The notes under the pieces: model-generated
What the model saw: only the letters and a program-made list of their open reading frames with translations
Told to the model about the DNA's origin: nothing
Database searches by the model: none
Assembly: GCF_019880405.1 (NCBI RefSeq)
Contig: NZ_CP082269.1
Location: forward strand, 496,001-560,000
DNA length: 64,000 nucleotides
DNA from: Enterobacter sp. C2
GTDB lineage: Bacteria; Pseudomonadota; Gammaproteobacteria; Enterobacterales; Enterobacteriaceae
Reading direction: 5' to 3'
Shown here: piece after piece, positions 40,250 through 50,225 of the stretch
Position numbering within the stretch: position 1 is the first letter of the stretch
Layout: each line of letters opens with the position of its first letter
Translations under genes and position numbers: made by a program

Positions 40250-40322
40250 TTGATTTAAGGCAGCTAATCGCGTATTGATGGGAGGAATAAGGGGTAGTTT
40301 CATCTTCGCAATTGTTGATTTA
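40250..40322. promoter_or_regulatory. Possible FNR half sites in the ubiU-ubiT divergent promoter region
   Basis: TTGATTTA occurs twice (40250-40257 and 40315-40322), each matching one half of the FNR site TTGAT-N4-ATCAA with a poor second half. FNR control of ubiUVT is reported in E. coli; assignment to these bases is speculative. Confidence 0.25.
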
Positions 40323-40387
40323 TGCCGCTATGTGGATTTGCGGTTATGGCAGAATAGCCAGACTTTTCATATCAGGGAGTAAAGCTT

Positions 40388-40912
40388 GTGTTGGATATAC
40401 TGCGCTCACGTCTCGTTCATGCCGCGCCGTCTCTGCTTAGCGTGCCGGTAAAGCTTGCGCCTTTCGCGCTTAAACGTCAGGTACTGGAGCAGCTTCTGCG
40501 CTGGCAGTTCCAGCAGGCGCTGGCAGATGGCGAGCTGGCATTCCTGGAGGGCCGCTGGTTGAGCATTGAAGTACGCGATATTGGCCTCAGGTGGTTTACA
40601 TCCGTTGAGAATGAGCAGTTAATTGTGCGTGAGTCTGCCGCTGCCGACGTCAGCTTTAGCGCTGATGCCAGCGACCTGCTGATGATCGCCGCGCGCAAGC
40701 AGGATCCAGACACGCTATTCTTCCAGCGCCGGCTGGTGATTGAGGGCGATACCGAACTGGGGTTATATGTTAAGAACCTGATGGACGCCATTGAACTGGA
40801 GCAGATGCCCAAACCGCTGCGCGTTATGCTGCTGCAACTGGCGGAGTTCGTCGAGGCTGGCCTGCAAGCCCCGCCTGCGACTAAACCAACTTCTGTAGGT
40901 GAGCCATGCTGA
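40388..40912 (+). CDS. ubiT: UbiT, SCP2-domain lipid carrier for anaerobic ubiquinone synthesis
   Basis: UbiT binds isoprenoid ubiquinone intermediates through its SCP2 fold and works with UbiU-UbiV. It has 174 residues from GTG 40388 (a TTG follows at once), as in E. coli, with GGGAG upstream. The SCP2 region spans about 40-150, with DVSFSADASDLLMIAARKQD and RRLVIEGDTELGLYVKN. It overlaps yhbS by 7 bases, giving a ubiT-yhbS operon. Confidence 0.95.
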   Translation: MLDILRSRLVHAAPSLLSVPVKLAPFALKRQVLEQLLRWQFQQALADGELAFLEGRWLSIEVRDIGLRWFTSVENEQLIVRESAAADVSFSADASDLLMIAARKQDPDTLFFQRRLVIEGDTELGLYVKNLMDAIELEQMPKPLRVMLLQLAEFVEAGLQAPPATKPTSVGEPC

Positions 40913-41409
40913 TTCGAGTTGAAATACCTATCGATGCCCCCGGCATTGATGCGCTTCTCCGCCGTGCATTCGGCGGGGAGAGCGAAGCTAACCTGGTCCA
41001 CTCTCTGCGGGAAGACGGCCTGATTACGTTAGGGCTTGTCGCCACCGATGATGAAGGTCAGGTTATTGGCTACGTTGCCTTTAGTCCGGTAGACGTTGAG
41101 GGTGAAGATTTGCAGTGGGTTGGCCTTGCGCCGCTGGCGGTGGATGAACACTATCGCGGTCAGGGGCTGGCGCGCCAGCTGGTGTATGAGGGGCTGGACT
41201 CGCTCAATGAGTTTGGCTATGCCGCCGTGGTTGCGCTGGGTGAGGCGGATTTTTATCAGCGTCTTGGCTTTGAGCAGGCGGCACGCTACGATCTCCACTG
41301 TCGCTGGCCGGGCAGCGAGAGCGCGTTCCAGGTGCATCGTCTGGCGGATGATGCCCTGAACGGCGTGCATGGCCTGGTGGAGTACCACGATCATTTCAAT
41401 CGGGTTTAA
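40906..41409 (+). CDS. yhbS: YhbS, GNAT-family N-acetyltransferase
   Basis: A 167-residue GNAT acetyltransferase of unknown physiological substrate. The acetyl-CoA motif is in [19 protein letters not shown] (R/QxxGxG/A form, about 78-96), followed by [20 protein letters not shown]. It overlaps ubiT, and its last 14 bases overlap the convergent yhbQ. Length equals the E. coli protein. Confidence 0.93.
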   Translation: MLIRVEIPIDAPGIDALLRRAFGGESEANLVHSLREDGLITLGLVATDDEGQVIGYVAFSPVDVEGEDLQWVGLAPLAVDEHYRGQGLARQLVYEGLDSLNEFGYAAVVALGEADFYQRLGFEQAARYDLHCRWPGSESAFQVHRLADDALNGVHGLVEYHDHFNRV

Positions 41410-41698
41410 GCGCCTCGGGCTGTAACGCCGCCAGCAGCGTATCAAACGATCCATCTCCGGCAACGAGGCGCTCTTTCTGGCGCTTCGTTAGCTGCTTAAT
41501 GCGGTACTCGATTCTCAACGCTAGTGAACGCTCACCTACTTGTGCCGAGAAGGCCAGCCGCAGCTCGCCTTTACCGCGCAGCGCCTTTGCCCCTTTCCCC
41601 GTCTGATGCTGGATAAAGCGACGGGCAACGTCGGTGGTGATGCCGGTATAGAGCGCATCATCGGCGGTACGGATAAGATAGAGAAACCAGGGCGTCAT
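41396..41698 (-). CDS. yhbQ: YhbQ, GIY-YIG domain protein
   Basis: A 100-residue GIY-YIG-type nuclease-fold protein (UPF0213). The motif is degenerate [15 protein letters not shown] (about 7-21), with the following Arg in [25 protein letters not shown] 41698 ([14 protein letters not shown]) gives the conserved length; a start at 41737 would add 13 residues. DNA-damage-related nuclease activity has been proposed for YhbQ, but this sequence alone does not show it. Confidence 0.92.
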   Translation of the reverse strand: MTPWFLYLIRTADDALYTGITTDVARRFIQHQTGKGAKALRGKGELRLAFSAQVGERSLALRIEYRIKQLTKRQKERLVAGDGSFDTLLAALQPEALKPD

Positions 41699-41751
41699 AG
41701 CAGAATTTAACAGGATAAGGTGAGCGCACCTTAGCATGAGGTAGACAAAAA

Positions 41752-42189
41752 ATGGAAACTCTCACCGCCATTCATCGCTGGCTGGCAAAGCAGCACGTGG
41801 TGACATGGTGCGTCGCCAGCGAAGGCGACCTCTGGTGTGCTAACGCCTTCTATCACTACGATCCGCAGAAGGTCGCCTTCTACGTGATGAGTGAAGATCG
41901 CACCCGACATGCGCAAATGAGCGGGCCGCGAGCCCCGGTGGCAGGCACGGTTAACGGCCAGCCGAAAACGGTGGCGCTGATCCGTGGTGTACAGTTTAAA
42001 GGTGAGATCCGGCGTCTGGAGGGAGCGGAAAGCGAGGCCGCGCGCAAGCGCTATAACCGTCGCTTTCCGGTTGCCAGAGCATTGTCGGCCCCGGTATGGG
42101 AGATTTCCCTGGACGAAATTAAGTTTACCGACAATACGCTGGGCTTTGGTACAAAGCTTCACTGGCTACGGGGATCAGGCTCCCAGTAG
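41752..42189 (+). CDS. yhbP: YhbP, UPF0306 family protein (split-barrel flavin-binding-like fold)
   Basis: A 145-residue conserved protein of unknown function (E. coli 147). It starts [20 protein letters not shown] and contains [20 protein letters not shown], resembling pyridoxamine-phosphate-oxidase-like split barrels. It overlaps the 3' end of the convergent yhbO by 15 bases. Nothing unusual is seen. Confidence 0.92.
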   Translation: METLTAIHRWLAKQHVVTWCVASEGDLWCANAFYHYDPQKVAFYVMSEDRTRHAQMSGPRAPVAGTVNGQPKTVALIRGVQFKGEIRRLEGAESEAARKRYNRRFPVARALSAPVWEISLDEIKFTDNTLGFGTKLHWLRGSGSQ

Positions 42190-42693
42190 GCGCAGAGTCT
42201 CCCGGTTAAACGCGGGCAGATCGTCTGGCGTACGGCTGGTAATCAGCTGATCGTTATCATTCACTACTTCCTGATCGTAGAACTCTACGCCAGCGTTTTT
42301 CAGATCGATAACGATCGGTTTCACTGCTGTTAACTTGCGTCCGCGCACCACTTCCGCGCTGATCAGCAGCTGTGGACCGTGGCAGATAGCAAATACCGGC
42401 TTACCGGAGTTCACAAAATCGCGGGTAAAGGAGACAAAACGCTCGTCACCGCGCAGCGAGTCTGGAGAGTGGCCGCCTGGCAGCAGAAGGGCATCAAACT
42501 CGTCCGGCGATACCTCATCAATCGATTTATCGATCGTGATGCTGGCTTCGCCCTGTTTCCCCTTCACCGTTTTTCCGGCTTCTTTCTCAATGGTGATCAC
42601 CTCGTGGCCCGCCTTACGGTATGCCTCGGCCGGGGAAGTGAATTCTGAATCTTCAAAGTCATCAGTGATCAAGACTGCGATTTTCTTGCCCAT
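42175..42693 (-). CDS. yhbO: YhbO, DJ-1/PfpI-family stress protein (deglycase 2)
   Basis: A 172-residue DJ-1/PfpI superfamily protein, reported as a protein and nucleotide deglycase acting on methylglyoxal or glyoxal adducts and needed for several stress responses. The nucleophile elbow is AICHGPQ with C104-H105, and the conserved Glu lies near residue 14-17 (DDFEDSE). The end overlaps yhbP. Length equals the E. coli protein. AGGTAAC upstream supplies the Shine-Dalgarno. Confidence 0.95.
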   Translation of the reverse strand: MGKKIAVLITDDFEDSEFTSPAEAYRKAGHEVITIEKEAGKTVKGKQGEASITIDKSIDEVSPDEFDALLLPGGHSPDSLRGDERFVSFTRDFVNSGKPVFAICHGPQLLISAEVVRGRKLTAVKPIVIDLKNAGVEFYDQEVVNDNDQLITSRTPDDLPAFNRETLRLLGA

Positions 42694-42817
42694 GTTACCT
42701 CCATTGTTTTCGCTCTGGATGGGTTATTTCGCCATCTATCGTTAATAATGACGTATGAATAAGTGTGGTTCAGCGATCTCACATTGCAAGGCGGACTAAT
42801 CTGCAAAAGGGGGCGAG

Positions 42818-43465
42818 ATGAGTCAGGTACTGATTACCGGAGCCACCGGGCTGGTGGGCTCACACCTGCTGCGTATGCTCATTCAGGAGCCACGGGTTAA
42901 CTATATTGCCGCCCCGACGCGTCGGCCTCTGCTGGGCATGCCGGGGGTCTTTAACCCCTGCGATCGCCAGATTACTGACGCGCTGGCGCAGGTCAACGCG
43001 CCTATCGATACTGTCTTCTGCTGCCTCGGTACAACCCGTCGGGAAGCGGGCAGCAAAGAGGCGTTTATCCACGCCGATTACACCCTGGTGGTGGACACCG
43101 CGCTGGCTGGGCTGCGACTCGGGGCGAAGCATATGCTGGTGGTCAGCGCGATGGGAGCCAATGCCGGTTCGCCCTTTTTCTATAACCGGGTGAAGGGCAA
43201 GATGGAGGAGGCGTTAATGGCGCAGGATTGGCCGCGCCTGACCCTGGCCCGTCCAGCGATGCTGCTTGGCCATCGGGCAAAACAGCGGTTTGGCGAATCC
43301 CTGCTGGGGCCGATGATGCACCTGCTGCCCGGCAGGTGGAAATCCATCGAGGCCCGCGACGTGGCGCGCGCCATGCTGCTGACGGCGTTCTCTCCTTGCC
43401 GCGAGAGGGTGACTATTTTGTCCTCCGAGCAGCTGCATGCGATTGCCATTGGAGAGGAGAATTAA
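42818..43465 (+). CDS. yraR: YraR, NAD(P)-binding Rossmann-fold protein
   Basis: A 215-residue atypical short-chain dehydrogenase, oxidoreductase activity untested. The glycine motif is [13 protein letters not shown] (about 6-18); [21 protein letters not shown] and a YNRVKG motif in place of the catalytic YxxxK are also seen. E. coli YraR is 211 residues and ends differently. It precedes yraQ by 75 bases. Confidence 0.92.
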   Translation: MSQVLITGATGLVGSHLLRMLIQEPRVNYIAAPTRRPLLGMPGVFNPCDRQITDALAQVNAPIDTVFCCLGTTRREAGSKEAFIHADYTLVVDTALAGLRLGAKHMLVVSAMGANAGSPFFYNRVKGKMEEALMAQDWPRLTLARPAMLLGHRAKQRFGESLLGPMMHLLPGRWKSIEARDVARAMLLTAFSPCRERVTILSSEQLHAIAIGEEN

Positions 43466-43540
43466 CTGTTTCCAAAAGTATCCAGTCAGGCGTAGTATCT
43501 TCCGGCTAATAATAATCCATACATCTTTCCGGGGAATGCA

Positions 43541-44581
43541 ATGACTGGTCAGTCTTCATCTCATGCGGCAGCACCTGTCCAATGGTGGAAGCCCGCGCTC
43601 TTTTTTCTCGTTGTTATCGTTGGGCTCTGGTATGTGAAATGGCAGCCCTACTACGGTAAAGCCTTTACCGCCGCTGAAACCCACAGCATTGGCAAATCCA
43701 TTCTTGCTAACGCCGAGGCGGATCCGCTCCGGGCCGCGCTCGACTATGCCATGGTCTACTTCCTCGCCGTCTGGAAAGCGGCGGTGCTGGGCGTGCTCCT
43801 CGGCTCGCTGGTGCAGGTGCTTATTCCCCGCGACTGGCTGCTGCGCACCCTGGGCCAGAAGCGCGTGGGCGGCACGCTGTTCGGCACGCTCTTCTCCCTG
43901 CCGGGCATGATGTGCTCCTGCTGCGCTGCGCCGGTGACCGCCGGGCTGCGCCGCCAGCAGGCATCGATGGGCGGCGCGCTGGCGTTCTGGATGGGCAATC
44001 CGCTGCTTAACCCGGCGACGCTGGTATTTATGGGTTTTGTCCTGGGGTGGCATTTTGCCCTGATTCGTCTGCTGGCCGGTCTGGCGATTGTGCCTGGCGT
44101 TGCCCTGCTGGTGCAGCGCTGGGTGAAAGAGAGCGACCGACCGTCGCCCCTGCCTGAGACGGCCACCGCCGCCGAGCCGCAGGGCGGATTTATGGCTCGC
44201 TGGGGGCGGGCGCTGTGGACGCTGTTCTGGAGTACTATTCCGGTCTACATTCTGGCCGTGCTGCTGCTGGGTGCGGCGCGGGTCTGGCTCTTCCCTCACG
44301 CCGATGGCGCTATCGACAACTCGCTGATGTGGGTCGTGGCGATGGCTATCGTCGGCTGTCTGTTTGTGATCCCAACTGCGGCAGAAATTCCTGTCGTGCA
44401 GACCATGATGATGGCCGGGATGGGTATGGCTCCCGCGCTGGCCCTGCTGATTACGCTGCCCGCGGTGAGCCTGCCGTCGCTGATTATGCTGCGCAAATCC
44501 TTCCCGGCGAAAGCGCTGTGGCTAACCGGTGGGCTGGTGGCGGTGAGTGGGGTGATTGTGGGGGATATTGCGTTACTGTGA
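43541..44581 (+). CDS. yraQ: YraQ, putative permease (SO_0444/DUF318 type)
   Basis: A 346-residue polytopic inner-membrane protein (about eight to ten hydrophobic segments) of a putative permease family; the substrate is unknown, and some relatives are linked to metal or arsenic handling. A Cys-rich motif in the first membrane domain (MMCSCCAAPVTAG, near residue 123) and the repeat-like TAAEIPVVQTMMMAG are typical. A charged cytoplasmic loop separates the two halves. A REP hairpin follows the stop. Confidence 0.92.
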   Translation: MTGQSSSHAAAPVQWWKPALFFLVVIVGLWYVKWQPYYGKAFTAAETHSIGKSILANAEADPLRAALDYAMVYFLAVWKAAVLGVLLGSLVQVLIPRDWLLRTLGQKRVGGTLFGTLFSLPGMMCSCCAAPVTAGLRRQQASMGGALAFWMGNPLLNPATLVFMGFVLGWHFALIRLLAGLAIVPGVALLVQRWVKESDRPSPLPETATAAEPQGGFMARWGRALWTLFWSTIPVYILAVLLLGAARVWLFPHADGAIDNSLMWVVAMAIVGCLFVIPTAAEIPVVQTMMMAGMGMAPALALLITLPAVSLPSLIMLRKSFPAKALWLTGGLVAVSGVIVGDIALL

Positions 44582-44587
44582 TAAATC

Positions 44588-44612
44588 GCCGGATGGCGCT
44601 GCGCCATCCGGC
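44588..44612. repeat. REP palindrome between yraQ and dolP
   Basis: GCCGGATGGCGC-T-GCGCCATCCGGC, a perfect GGATGGCG-type REP unit between two convergent genes. Confidence 0.85.
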
Positions 44613-44622
44613 TTATCAGTAC

Positions 44623-45198
44623 TTACTTAATAAACGTAAACGCCGTGGTCACGTGCTTGACGCCGGACACGCGGCTGGCGGTATCGGCGGCGGCGCGGCC
44701 TTCACGCTCTGTTACCAACCCCAGCAGGAACACCTCGCCGTTTTCGGTGGTTACTTTCACGTTCGACGATTTCACCTGATCGCTACCCAGCAGCTGGGAG
44801 CGGACTTTGGTGGTGATCCAGGTGTCTGACGAGGCGGTGCCCAGACTGATTGGCTGGCCCTGACGGATCTCGTTATAGACCTCGGTTGCCCCATCGACGC
44901 CCATCGCTATCTGCTTCGCGCGGGAGGCCAGCTCGGTATCAGGTGCCTGGCCGACCAGCAGGACTTTACCCTGGTAAGCGGTCACGTTAATGCGTGCGCT
45001 TTTCTTAATCTGCTCATCTTTAGCCAGCGCGCTGTTAACGCGCAGCTCCAGCGTTCCATCATCAACCTGCGTGCCCACGGTACGCGGATCGGTGGCTGCT
45101 TTGGTGCCTACGGCAGCGCTGCCAACCACGGCCGCTGCGACACATCCCTGAAGCAGCAGCGCGGAGAGTATTACCGCAAGGGGCGAAAATGCCTTCAT
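44623..45198 (-). CDS. dolP: DolP (YraP), dual BON-domain outer-membrane lipoprotein
   Basis: DolP localises to the division site and the BAM complex, binds anionic phospholipid and supports outer-membrane integrity. It has 191 residues. The signal peptide ends in lipobox LQGC (Cys19 in SALLLQGCVAAAV). Two BON domains run about 46-115 (ELRVNSALAKDEQIKKSARI) and 124-190 (WITTKVRSQLLGSDQVKSSN). In E. coli it is sigma-E controlled and lies downstream of diaA; here it starts 9 bases after diaA, as expected. Confidence 0.97.
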   Translation of the reverse strand: MKAFSPLAVILSALLLQGCVAAAVVGSAAVGTKAATDPRTVGTQVDDGTLELRVNSALAKDEQIKKSARINVTAYQGKVLLVGQAPDTELASRAKQIAMGVDGATEVYNEIRQGQPISLGTASSDTWITTKVRSQLLGSDQVKSSNVKVTTENGEVFLLGLVTEREGRAAADTASRVSGVKHVTTAFTFIK

Positions 45199-45207
45199 GT
45201 CTACTCC

Positions 45208-45798
45208 TTAATCATCCTGGTGAGGGAAAAGCGTGTTATCAATCAGATCGCAAAGGCAGTTAACCGTCAGCATATGCATCTCGTGAATGCGTGCGCTGCG
45301 GTGGGACGGAATACGAATTTCGACATCCTGTGGCCCCAACAAACCCGCCAGCTCGCCGCCGTCGTAGCCGGTGAGGGCTACGATGGTCATATCGCGCGTT
45401 ACGGCGGCCTCAACGGCTTTTACGATATCCCGGCTATTGCCCCGGGCAGAGATCGCCAGCAGCACGTCACCGGCATGGCCTAGCGCACGCACCTGTTTGG
45501 CATAGATCTCATTGTGCAGTCGCTCGTTGGCGATCGCGGTTAAGACCACGTTATCGGTATTTAGTGCAATCGCTGGCAGGCTCGGACGCTCGGTTTCAAA
45601 GCGATTGATCATGCTGGCAGCAAAATGCTGGGCGTTGGCGGCAGAGGTGCCGTTGCCACAGCAGAGGATTTTGTTACCGTTAAGCAGGGAGTGAACCAGC
45701 GTCATGGCTGCACGGGAGATCGCATCCGGCAGGGCTTCCGCCGCCGCAATCTGGGTTTGAATACTTTCCGTAAAGCAGACTTTAATTCTTTCGAGCAC
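45208..45798 (-). CDS. diaA: DnaA initiator-associating protein DiaA
   Basis: DiaA is a SIS-domain tetramer that binds DnaA and promotes ordered assembly at oriC. It has 196 residues. The SIS motif begins [20 protein letters not shown] (about 40-59) and continues [20 protein letters not shown]. Length equals E. coli DiaA. It lies in the lpoA-yraN-diaA-dolP operon on the minus strand. Confidence 0.97.
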   Translation of the reverse strand: MLERIKVCFTESIQTQIAAAEALPDAISRAAMTLVHSLLNGNKILCCGNGTSAANAQHFAASMINRFETERPSLPAIALNTDNVVLTAIANERLHNEIYAKQVRALGHAGDVLLAISARGNSRDIVKAVEAAVTRDMTIVALTGYDGGELAGLLGPQDVEIRIPSHRSARIHEMHMLTVNCLCDLIDNTLFPHQDD

Positions 45799-45818
45799 GG
45801 TGATCCCTATAATGTCAG

Positions 45819-46217
45819 CTAGTATGAGTGGTCGTTAAACGCGTCTTGTATCCACTCCACATCATTTCCGGTGAAGGCTATCACATCGAACCGGCAATCC
45901 ACAGTGTCAAAACTCCCATTGTGCCGGGCGAGCCACAAACGCGCCGCCGATAAGAGTTTCAACTGCTTGCTGCGGGTGATGCTGGCCGCTGCGCCGCCGT
46001 ACCGGGCTGTCTTACGGTAGCGTACCTCAACGAACACGGTAGTGGGGCCCTGACGCATAATCAGGTCAATCTCGCCGCCGCGCGAACGCACGTTGGCGGC
46101 GACAAAGCGCAGTCCTTTGCCCTCCAGCCAGCGGCGCGCCGTTGCTTCCCACGCGTCGCCGGTCTGTTTACGGCTTAACTGGCCGGGACGATCTGCCCCT
46201 GCTGGTATTTGAGCCAT
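45819..46217 (-). CDS. yraN: YraN, UPF0102 endonuclease-like protein
   Basis: A 132-residue protein with a restriction-endonuclease-like core. GGEIDLIM (about 49-56) and VFVEVRYRK (about 61-69) fit the D-x(n)-ExK nuclease motif with Glu/Arg variation. Function unknown. Its first 43 bases overlap the 3' end of lpoA, a conserved and probably coupled arrangement. The start matches E. coli YraN (131 residues). Confidence 0.93.
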   Translation of the reverse strand: MAQIPAGADRPGQLSRKQTGDAWEATARRWLEGKGLRFVAANVRSRGGEIDLIMRQGPTTVFVEVRYRKTARYGGAAASITRSKQLKLLSAARLWLARHNGSFDTVDCRFDVIAFTGNDVEWIQDAFNDHSY

Positions 46218-48286
46218 GATAACTTCCTGTTAATCACGCAGTCGGGAGTAGCCGAGAGATCGCCCGTGTTGCCGCTGATCTCAAAGCCGGGAACCTGGCG
46301 CATCTGGGCGAAGTGGTTAGCCAGCGCCCAGGCGTCAACGCCCATGGCATACAGGCGTGCCAGCGAGTAGTCGTTATTGACGCTGCCCAGCGCCTGCTGC
46401 ATCAGCGCAGGGTTGCTGCCTGCCAGCATCGGGATCTCGCTAAACTGGAGCCCCTCCATCTCAAGACGGAAGTCCGGGCCTGCGCCGCCCTGCGCGCTGC
46501 GTGAGCTGGCGTAGAGGGCAGCACCGCTGTGGCTGCCGGTACGCATGGCAATCATCGGCTTGATGAGCGCGATCTCGTTCGGCGTTGCCAGAATATAGGC
46601 CGCATCGACGTTGCCGCCGCCGGTGATCTGCGCCTCAGTCGGCGGGGCAGGGATGGTCAGACCGCCAATAGTCACGCCTTGCTGCTGCGGCAGGCTGGAG
46701 GTGACTGGCGTGCCGGTCAGGGCAATACCAGACCCGCCGTTAATGCCCATCTTCAGTTCAGCGGTGGAGCCAAACTTCTGCTGCAGCACGGTACCGCCGC
46801 CCAGCTTCTGCCACTCTTCGGCAAAGGCGGTGGTCACCCGATCCCCCAACGCGCTGCGCGGAACCAGCAGCAGCGGCGCACGGCGGCCCTGATCCCACAT
46901 GTGGCGCGCGGCGTCGCGGGCTTCATCTTCCGGCGAGAGGGCGAAGTAGCAGATATTCGCCCGGCTCTCTACCGACTCCGGCTGGTTCAAGGCCAGTACG
47001 TTAAGGGCGGTGTGGCTGCGCATCAGCTCTTCAACGTTACCTTTTAGCAGCGGGCCAACCACGATGCTGGCCCCATCCTGCTGGACCTGGTTGAGGATCT
47101 GGTCAAGCGGCTGCGAACTGGTGTCGTAAATTTTCAGATCGGCAGAGGGATTCGCCGTGGCGCTGGCCGCCGCTGGCGTCGCGGCAGGCTGCCTCTGCGC
47201 CTCAGGCGCGTTCACGGGCGCAGCGGTCTCAACGGGCGCAGCGGCTTCAGCGGGCGCGGGGGCCTGGGTCGCTTCGGGGGCGGCCACTGGCGCTTCCGCC
47301 GGTGCAGCAGGCTGCGTCTGGGTCAGCTCATCCACCGGCGCCTGTGAGGGGCTTACCACCTCAGCATCTCCAGCCGTCGCCGCCTGGGCAACCTGAACCG
47401 GCGTTGCCGGGCCGCTCACAGCAGGCACACCGTTTTTCGCCGCCTCAAAGCCCTGCTGGATAGCACGACCGTAGACCGCGGCCTGGCCGTTCAGAGGCAG
47501 CAGCAGGGCGATTTTGTTGGTGGAGGCGGGTTTAAAATTCTGCACGTTGGTTAACGCCGTTGGCAGCATCTTCGCGCCCGGGTTTTGCGGATAGCGGGTC
47601 TGCCAGTCGCTGATGCCCGCCTTCAGCATATTCGGATCGGTACGGTTATCGAACCAGACGCGCTGTAGATCGAGCCAGCCCTGCAGCACGTTCTCATCGG
47701 CGTTGATCACCAGCGCCTGCGCCTGCTCCGGCGTCATGGAAGAGAGCGCTTGCCAGGTAGCATCGATATTTTTCTGCTTATCCTTTGCTGCCAGCAGTGG
47801 CTCCTGGGCGATTAAGGCCCGCAGCAGCGTCAGCGACGGACGGCCCTGGCTGGCGTCAATCTGCGCCTGCCAGTAGCGCGCCAGCTGGTTACCCTCGAAA
47901 TCGGCAGGCTTCAGCTTATCCAGCAGCGCCTGCGCACCGGCAAAATCCTTCTGTACCAGCTTAAGCTCGACGGCCAGCAGCGACTGCTCTTTACGCTGGG
48001 TATCGGTCAGCTCCTGCGGCAGCTGGTTAAACAGCTCGCCTGCCTGCTGGCTTTTGCCCTCTTTCAGCAGGGCACGAATGGCGAGTAATTGCCAGTTGGT
48101 CTTGGTATCATCTGTGCTGTGCTGCATCTGGCTTAGGTAGAAGCCAGAGTCCGCCTGCGCCGTGCCCTGCATGTGGGCGCTGCTCTGGTCTGGCGTCTGT
48201 GTTCCACAGCCTGCAAAAAGCAGGGCGGCCAGCACGACGGGCAGACAACGCGCTGCTTTTAAACGGAAAAATGTTGACTGTACCAT
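46175..48286 (-). CDS. lpoA: LpoA, outer-membrane lipoprotein activator of PBP1a
   Basis: LpoA reaches through the periplasm to stimulate the transpeptidase of PBP1a. ATG 48286 ([20 protein letters not shown]) gives 703 residues with lipobox FAGC; the frame extends 21 codons further upstream, but these are not conserved. The N-terminal TPR-like domain covers about 30-255. The C-terminal periplasmic-binding-protein-like domain begins near [20 protein letters not shown] and is interrupted by a low-complexity Ala/Pro/Glu/Gln segment of about 90 residues ([20 protein letters not shown] and on). E. coli LpoA is 678 residues; the difference lies in that segment. It overlaps yraN. Confidence 0.97.
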   Translation of the reverse strand: MVQSTFFRLKAARCLPVVLAALLFAGCGTQTPDQSSAHMQGTAQADSGFYLSQMQHSTDDTKTNWQLLAIRALLKEGKSQQAGELFNQLPQELTDTQRKEQSLLAVELKLVQKDFAGAQALLDKLKPADFEGNQLARYWQAQIDASQGRPSLTLLRALIAQEPLLAAKDKQKNIDATWQALSSMTPEQAQALVINADENVLQGWLDLQRVWFDNRTDPNMLKAGISDWQTRYPQNPGAKMLPTALTNVQNFKPASTNKIALLLPLNGQAAVYGRAIQQGFEAAKNGVPAVSGPATPVQVAQAATAGDAEVVSPSQAPVDELTQTQPAAPAEAPVAAPEATQAPAPAEAAAPVETAAPVNAPEAQRQPAATPAAASATANPSADLKIYDTSSQPLDQILNQVQQDGASIVVGPLLKGNVEELMRSHTALNVLALNQPESVESRANICYFALSPEDEARDAARHMWDQGRRAPLLLVPRSALGDRVTTAFAEEWQKLGGGTVLQQKFGSTAELKMGINGGSGIALTGTPVTSSLPQQQGVTIGGLTIPAPPTEAQITGGGNVDAAYILATPNEIALIKPMIAMRTGSHSGAALYASSRSAQGGAGPDFRLEMEGLQFSEIPMLAGSNPALMQQALGSVNNDYSLARLYAMGVDAWALANHFAQMRQVPGFEISGNTGDLSATPDCVINRKLSWLKYQQGQIVPAS

Positions 48287-48348
48287 TCTGTATCCAGTGA
48301 TATTTTTTACGCAATGCTCAATATTAAATCGGCAATACGGATGAAACA

Positions 48349-49209
48349 ATGAAACAACACGAATCGGCTGAGAATTCTCAAGGTCAGCTCTATATTGTAC
48401 CCACTCCCATCGGGAATTTGGCTGATATCACCCAGCGCGCGCTGACCGTGTTGCAAAGCGTTGATTTAGTTGCCGCAGAGGATACCCGCCACACCGGCCT
48501 GCTGTTGCAGCACTTTGCCATTAGCGCCCGCCTGTTTGCCCTTCACGATCATAATGAGCAGCAGAAGGCAGACACCCTGGTCGCAAAGCTGAAAGAGGGG
48601 CAGAACATCGCCCTGGTCTCTGACGCCGGGACGCCACTGATCAACGATCCTGGCTACCATCTGGTGCGCACCTGCCGCGAGGCGGGGATCCGCGTGGTGC
48701 CGCTGCCTGGACCCTGTGCCGCGATTGCCGCCCTCAGCGCCGCCGGGCTGCCGTCGGATCGCTTCTGCTATGAAGGTTTTCTGCCTGCCAAATCAAAAGG
48801 CCGCCGCGATACGTTAAAAGCACTGGAGGCCGAGCCGCGCACGCTGATTTTTTATGAGTCCACCCACCGTCTGCTCGATAGCCTGGAGGACATCTGCACT
48901 GTGCTGGGAGAATCCCGCTATGTCGTGCTGGCCCGCGAGCTGACCAAAACATGGGAGTCGATTCACGGCGCGCCCATTGGCGAGCTGCTGGCGTGGGTGA
49001 AGGAAGATGAAAATCGCCGCAAAGGGGAGATGGTGCTGATTATCGAAGGGCATAAGGCTCAGGAGGAGGATCTGCCCGCCGATGCGCTGCGGACTCTGGC
49101 ACTGCTTCAGGCCGAGCTGCCGCTGAAAAAAGCCGCCGCGCTGGCCGCCGAGATCCATGGCGTGAAGAAAAATGCTCTCTATAAACACGCTCTGGAGCAG
49201 CAGGGGTAA
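48349..49209 (+). CDS. rsmI: 16S rRNA 2'-O-ribose C1402 methyltransferase RsmI
   Basis: RsmI methylates the ribose of C1402 in the 16S decoding site. It has 286 residues, as in E. coli. The tetrapyrrole-methylase fold is shown by [18 protein letters not shown] (about 15-32), [30 protein letters not shown] and [18 protein letters not shown]. It is divergent from lpoA, with 62 bases between the starts. A Fic gene follows after 5 bases. Confidence 0.97.
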   Translation: MKQHESAENSQGQLYIVPTPIGNLADITQRALTVLQSVDLVAAEDTRHTGLLLQHFAISARLFALHDHNEQQKADTLVAKLKEGQNIALVSDAGTPLINDPGYHLVRTCREAGIRVVPLPGPCAAIAALSAAGLPSDRFCYEGFLPAKSKGRRDTLKALEAEPRTLIFYESTHRLLDSLEDICTVLGESRYVVLARELTKTWESIHGAPIGELLAWVKEDENRRKGEMVLIIEGHKAQEEDLPADALRTLALLQAELPLKKAAALAAEIHGVKKNALYKHALEQQG

Positions 49210-49214
49210 GGTTT

Positions 49215-50219
49215 ATGAGCCGCTATCAGCCGCCGTTTACCATTACGCCGCCAATCCTGAATTTAGTGATTGAAATAGGGGAGCTGCTTGGACACTGGGC
49301 TGCCCAGACCGGGCGCGCCTCTCCTCTGCTGCGTAAAGAGAACCGGATCCGCACTATTCAGGCCTCGCTGGCGATCGAGCATAACAGCTTAAGCGCTGAG
49401 CAGGTCACGGCGATTATGGACGGTAAACGCGTGCTGGCCCCGGCAAAAGATATCCAGGAGGTCAGAAACGCTATTTTGGCATATGACCATCTCTCCAGCT
49501 GGGGTAAAGGACGGCTTAGCGATCTGCTTTCAGCACACCGTATTCTCATGGCCGGGCTAGTTGATAATCCCGGCAATCTCCGGCAAAACGATGTCGGTAT
49601 CTATCGCGACAGGATGCTCATCCACATGGCTCCGCCAGCCTCACAGGTTTCCCGGCTGGTCGGTGAACTACTTAACTGGCTGGACAGTACCGATCTGCAT
49701 CCGCTCATCGCCAGCTCTATTTTTCATTATGAGTTCGAGTTTATTCACCCTTTCGCCGACGGCAACGGGCGTATGGGACGCCTATGGCAAACGTTGATCC
49801 TGAGCACCTGGCGGCCTGAGATGGCCTGGCTACCGGTAGAAACGCTGATCCATTACCAGCAAGAGCGTTATTACCAGGTATTAGGCGAGTGCGACAGGGC
49901 CAGTGACTGCACTCTGTTTATCGAGTTTATGCTGGGAAACATTGCAGCGGCGCTGAAAGAGGGGCTAAATTCAGCGTCAACGATGTCGGAAGAAATGTCG
50001 GAAGAAATGTCGGAAGAAAAGGTGCTTGCGTTGTCACCTAAAGCGCAGGCGTATCTTGTTTGGCTCCGTCGGCACCCTACCAGTACGATTGCCGACATGG
50101 CTGCACGCTTTGGCGTAACGACACGCACGGTGGAGCGTCAGCTCCAGACGCTGCAAAAACAGGGCAGGCTGGAGCGCATCGGTTCAACGAAAGGCGGCTA
50201 CTGGCATCTTGTCGACTAG
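49215..50219 (+). CDS. Fic-domain protein with C-terminal winged helix
   Basis: Fic proteins transfer AMP or other nucleotide parts to hydroxyl side chains. The 334-residue product has the complete active-site motif HPFADGNGRMGR (about 177-188; catalytic His), an N-terminal Fic_N-type region, and an inhibitory-helix-like stretch SLAIEHNSL (about 52-60) with the Glu that blocks the site in autoinhibited Fic proteins. Residues about 274-330 form an HTH domain (TSTIADMAARFGVTTRTVER). The linker holds three exact copies of M-S-E-E. It starts 5 bases after rsmI and may be co-transcribed. It is not in this place in E. coli K-12. The target is unknown; no antitoxin gene is next to it. Confidence 0.88.
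   Translation: MSRYQPPFTITPPILNLVIEIGELLGHWAAQTGRASPLLRKENRIRTIQASLAIEHNSLSAEQVTAIMDGKRVLAPAKDIQEVRNAILAYDHLSSWGKGRLSDLLSAHRILMAGLVDNPGNLRQNDVGIYRDRMLIHMAPPASQVSRLVGELLNWLDSTDLHPLIASSIFHYEFEFIHPFADGNGRMGRLWQTLILSTWRPEMAWLPVETLIHYQQERYYQVLGECDRASDCTLFIEFMLGNIAAALKEGLNSASTMSEEMSEEMSEEKVLALSPKAQAYLVWLRRHPTSTIADMAARFGVTTRTVERQLQTLQKQGRLERIGSTKGGYWHLVD
49983..50018 (+). repeat. Three tandem 12-bp repeats within the Fic gene
   Basis: ATGTCGGAAGAA three times without a mismatch, encoding MSEE x3 between the Fic and HTH domains. Copy-number change would keep the frame and only lengthen or shorten the linker. Confidence 0.95.
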
Positions 50220-50225
50220 CATGCC

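Noticed and set aside
46175-46217. yraN/lpoA overlap as a frameshift artefact
   Set aside because: Both proteins keep their conserved ends across the 43-base overlap.
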